In this document: in pieces, positions 61,388 through 64,000 of the stretch
Position numbering within the stretch: the stretch's first letter is position 1
How the letters are laid out: each line of letters begins with the position of its first letter
Source of the DNA: Dissulfurirhabdus thermomarina
GTDB taxonomy: Bacteria; Desulfobacterota; Dissulfuribacteria; Dissulfuribacterales; Dissulfurirhabdaceae
DNA: 64,000 bases
Assembly (NCBI RefSeq): GCF_012979235.1
Contig: NZ_JAATWC010000002.1
Location: 1 to 64,000, forward strand
Direction of reading: 5' to 3'
The notes under the pieces: generated by a model
Told to the model about the DNA's origin: nothing
Seen by the model: the letters and a program-made list of their open reading frames with translations, nothing else
Database searches by the model: none
Made by a program: the position numbers and the translations under genes

Positions 61388-63481
61388 GTGCCTGGAAACC
61401 GGCTCGCCCGAGCACACAGTCCTTATCTCCTGGCCCACGCCGGCCAGCCCGTGGATTGGTATCCCTGGTGCGAGGAGGCCTTCCGGCGGGCGCGGATGGA
61501 GGATCGGCCGGTCTTCCTCTCCATCGGTTACGCCGCCTGCCACTGGTGCCACGTCATGTCCCGGGAATCCTTCGACGACCCGGAGGTCGCGGCGGTCCTG
61601 AACGAGACCTTCGTGAACGTCAAGGTGGACCGGGAGGAACGGCCCGACGTGGACGCCGTCTACATGGAGGCCTGCCGCCGGCTGACCGGCGGGGGCGGCT
61701 GGCCCCTCACCGTGATCCTCACGCCCGACGGGCGGCCCTTCTTCGCCGCGACGTATCTGCCGAAGGCATCACGCGGCGGCCGGATCGGGCTCCTGGACCT
61801 GGCCCGCCACGTGAAGCGGCTCTGGGCCACCCGCCGGGAGCCGGTGCTGCGGGCCGCGGCGGAGGTCACCGCCGTCCTCGCCGAGGAGGGCCGGGCGGCC
61901 TCCGGCCCCGGCCCGGACGCCGGCACCGTCCGCCTGGCGGTGGAGACCCTCTACGGGATCTTCGACCGGGTGCACGGGGGGTTCGGGGAGGCGCCCAAGT
62001 TCCCGTCGGGCACCGTCCTCTCCTTCCTCGTCCGCCATTGGCGCCGGGCGGGTGACCCGCGGGCCCGGGAGATGGCCGACTTGACCCTCCGGCGCATGCG
62101 CCGGGGCGGCATCTTCGACCAGGTGGGCCTGGGCTTCCACCGGTATTCCACGGACGGGCGATGGTTCCTGCCCCACTTCGAGAAGATGCTCACCGACCAG
62201 GCCCTCCTGGCCACGGCCTACGCCGAGGCCGCCGCGGCCTTCGGCGAGCCGGAGTTCGCCCGGACCGCCCGCGAGGTCTTCACCTACGTGCTCCGGGACC
62301 TGGCGGCCCCGGAAGGCGGCTTCTTCTCTTCGGAGGACGCGGACGTCGAGGGAGAGGAGGGGCGTTACACCACCTGGACCGAGGCGGAGATCCGGGCCGT
62401 GTTGCCGCCGGAGACGGCCGATGCCCTGTGCCGCGTCTTCGGCGTGGAACCCGAAGGCAACTACGCGGAGGAGGCCTCGGGCCGGGTCACGGGGCGCAAC
62501 GTCCTCGCCTTTGCGGATCCCGGGGCGCCTCTGCCCGGCGACGACACCGTGGCGCGCGGCCTGGAACGTCTGGCCGAGGTCCGGGCCCGGCGCCGGCGTC
62601 CCCGCCTGGACGACAAGGTGCTGGCCGACTGGAACGGGCTCATGATCGAGGCGCTGGCCACGGGGGCGCGCGTGCTCGGTGACGACGCTCTCGCCGCCGC
62701 CGCGGTCCGCGCGGCCGATTTCGTCCTCTCCCGGATGCGGGGCCCGGGCGGGCGGCTGTTGCACCGCTGGCACCGCGGGGCCGTGGGCATCCCGGGCTTT
62801 CTCGACGACTACGTCTTCGTGACCGCCGGCCTGATCGCCCTCCACCAGGCGCTCCACGACTCGAGATACCTGGCCGCCGCCGTGGAACTCCAGGACATCC
62901 TCGACGAAGACTTCCGGGACGAGGCGGGCGGCGGTTATCACTTCACGTCCGCGGACGGGGAACCCCTTCTCGTCCGGCGCAAAGACATTTATGATGGGGC
63001 CGTTCCTTCCGGGAACGCGGTGGCGGCCGGGAACCTTCTCCGGCTGGCACGGTTGACGGGCGAGCCCCGGTACGAGGCGGCGGCCGACGCCCTCTTCGGC
63101 GCCTTCGGCGCCGCCGTCCGCGCGGCACCCGCCGCCGCGGTCACGCTCCTCGATGCCTCGGCCGCCGGGTCCGGGGTGGACGTGGTGGTGGCCGGGGAGG
63201 CCGGCGCCCGGGAACTCGTCGCCGTGACCCGGGAGGTGTGGCACCCGGACGACCTGGTCGTCGTTCGGAAGGCCGCCCCGGGCGAAGCCGAGGCGGCGGC
63301 GCCTCCCTTCGCCGCGGCATGCGGCCCCGTGGAGGGGCGGGCGGCGGCCTACGTCTGCAGCCGCCGCTCGTGCCGTCCGCCGGTGACGGACCCGGCGGCG
63401 CTTCGCCGGCTCCTGGCCGAGGCCCGGCAGGCGGGCGCCTTCCCGCCGGACCGGGATGCGCCCGGCGGGCCCGGCGCCTGA
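61388..63481 (+). CDS. YyaL-type protein: thioredoxin-like DUF255 plus (alpha/alpha)6 glycosidase-like domain
   Basis: Encodes 697 aa. N-terminal [23 protein letters not shown] and CHWCH at 51-55 belong to the Spermatogenesis-associated protein 20/DUF255 thioredoxin fold. Then [42 protein letters not shown] and [16 protein letters not shown] mark the barrel. Start GTG 61388 has GGAGG 8 nt upstream; the longer in-frame sequence upstream overlaps the divergent gene. Function not established. Confidence 0.9.
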   Translation: MPGNRLARAHSPYLLAHAGQPVDWYPWCEEAFRRARMEDRPVFLSIGYAACHWCHVMSRESFDDPEVAAVLNETFVNVKVDREERPDVDAVYMEACRRLTGGGGWPLTVILTPDGRPFFAATYLPKASRGGRIGLLDLARHVKRLWATRREPVLRAAAEVTAVLAEEGRAASGPGPDAGTVRLAVETLYGIFDRVHGGFGEAPKFPSGTVLSFLVRHWRRAGDPRAREMADLTLRRMRRGGIFDQVGLGFHRYSTDGRWFLPHFEKMLTDQALLATAYAEAAAAFGEPEFARTAREVFTYVLRDLAAPEGGFFSSEDADVEGEEGRYTTWTEAEIRAVLPPETADALCRVFGVEPEGNYAEEASGRVTGRNVLAFADPGAPLPGDDTVARGLERLAEVRARRRRPRLDDKVLADWNGLMIEALATGARVLGDDALAAAAVRAADFVLSRMRGPGGRLLHRWHRGAVGIPGFLDDYVFVTAGLIALHQALHDSRYLAAAVELQDILDEDFRDEAGGGYHFTSADGEPLLVRRKDIYDGAVPSGNAVAAGNLLRLARLTGEPRYEAAADALFGAFGAAVRAAPAAAVTLLDASAAGSGVDVVVAGEAGARELVAVTREVWHPDDLVVVRKAAPGEAEAAAPPFAAACGPVEGRAAAYVCSRRSCRPPVTDPAALRRLLAEARQAGAFPPDRDAPGGPGA

Positions 63482-63600
63482 ACGGCGCGGAGGGGCGCGG
63501 CCGGGCCCCCGCGGCTCCACGGCGACGAGAGGTTCGAAGGCCCCGCGGCGGCCATGCGTCCCCGGGGCGCCATCATCAACAACCAGAAGAGAGGACCCAA

Positions 63601-64000
63601 ATGCCAGAACCCTTCACACAGCTGGACGAACGTTGCGTCAACGCCATCCGGATGCTGGCCGTGGACCAGGTGGAAGCGGCCCGGTCCGGCCATCCCGGCA
63701 TGCCCATGGGGGCGGCGCCCATGGCCTATGTCCTCTGGACCCGGTTCCTGCGTTTCGACCCTCGGGACCCGGCCTGGCCCGACCGGGATCGCTTCGTGCT
63801 CTCGGCGGGTCACGGCTCCGCCCTGCTCTACGCCCTTCTCCACCTCTGCGGCTTCGATCTCCCCCTGGAGGAACTCAAGCGGTTCCGGCAGTGGGGCAGC
63901 CGGACCCCGGGGCACCCGGAGTACGGTCACACGCCGGGGGTGGAGACCACCACGGGCCCCCTGGGGCAGGGACTGGCCAACGGGGTGGGCATGGCCATGG
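63601..64000 (+). CDS. tkt: Transketolase, N-terminal part (cut by window end)
   Basis: The first 133 residues from ATG 63601, with AAGAGAGG upstream. [56 protein letters not shown] and [18 protein letters not shown] are the thiamine-diphosphate-domain motifs of transketolase. It exchanges two-carbon units in the pentose phosphate pathway. The reading frame is open at position 64000. Confidence 0.95.
   Translation, partial: MPEPFTQLDERCVNAIRMLAVDQVEAARSGHPGMPMGAAPMAYVLWTRFLRFDPRDPAWPDRDRFVLSAGHGSALLYALLHLCGFDLPLEELKRFRQWGSRTPGHPEYGHTPGVETTTGPLGQGLANGVGMAM

Overview
The window is about 70% GC and densely coded, with many 4-nt ATGA/GTGA gene overlaps and frequent GTG starts. Multihaem cytochrome c, FolE2, an ApgM-type phosphoglycerate mutase homologue beside homoserine dehydrogenase, CooC, split cobalamin genes and a TIGR03960-type radical SAM protein together suggest an anaerobic, high-GC member of the Desulfobacterota (former Deltaproteobacteria). 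This placement is inferred from gene content; no rRNA is present.

Layout. 1-2 kb: the 3' end of a multihaem cytochrome c with a strong terminator, a secreted toroid-repeat protein, and tRNA-Lys. 2-8.7 kb (minus): dnaG-rpoD behind a clear sigma70 promoter, then the hom-apgM-thioesterase operon. 9-13.7 kb (plus): an ABC permease/ATPase pair without a binding protein, a nest of two repeat families, and the radical SAM/DUF2344 fusion. 13.7-21.4 kb (minus): a cysteine-rich DUF5714-like gene with a suspicious in-frame UGA upstream, then a compact seven-gene operon (acyltransferase-like, ATP-grasp, DUF3473-type polysaccharide deacetylase, lipoprotein, homocitrate-synthase-like, aconitase-like large and small subunits). 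I consider this operon the best candidate for an undescribed pathway. 21.6-28 kb (minus): NTPase and hydrolase genes, then a large PilY1 with a small exported partner behind a near-consensus sigma54 promoter with upstream operator-like repeats. 28-39.2 kb: small lipoprotein, ftsK-lolA-nadA, cooC-folE2, and cobT, cobU, rpsU, cobQ and cbiB. 39.4-42.1 kb: a CBS-ACT protein and a class A PBP, tail to tail.

42.3-56 kb (plus): tRNA-Pro, speE and msbA lead into a cell-surface glycan cluster with three LPS-kinase-like proteins interleaved with four glycosyltransferases, followed by an MBOAT/SGNH pair, a sulfotransferase and a hexapeptide acyltransferase, ending at tRNA-fMet. 56-64 kb: a secreted protein, a CMD-family protein, a TIGR01777 epimerase, a GH15-DUF547 fusion, a YyaL-type protein, and the start of transketolase, cut by the window edge.

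Two dispersed intergenic repeat families with imperfect terminal inverted repeats (MITE-like) occupy most of the longer non-coding gaps. One ends 9 bp before a start codon and appears to supply its ribosome binding site. No CRISPR array, transposase, integrase or rRNA gene was seen. Non-coding stretches longer than 300 bases are 8673-9084 (promoter plus a degenerate repeat copy), 10689-11207 (nested repeats) and 27913-28364 (sigma54 promoter, operator-like repeats, AT-rich leader).
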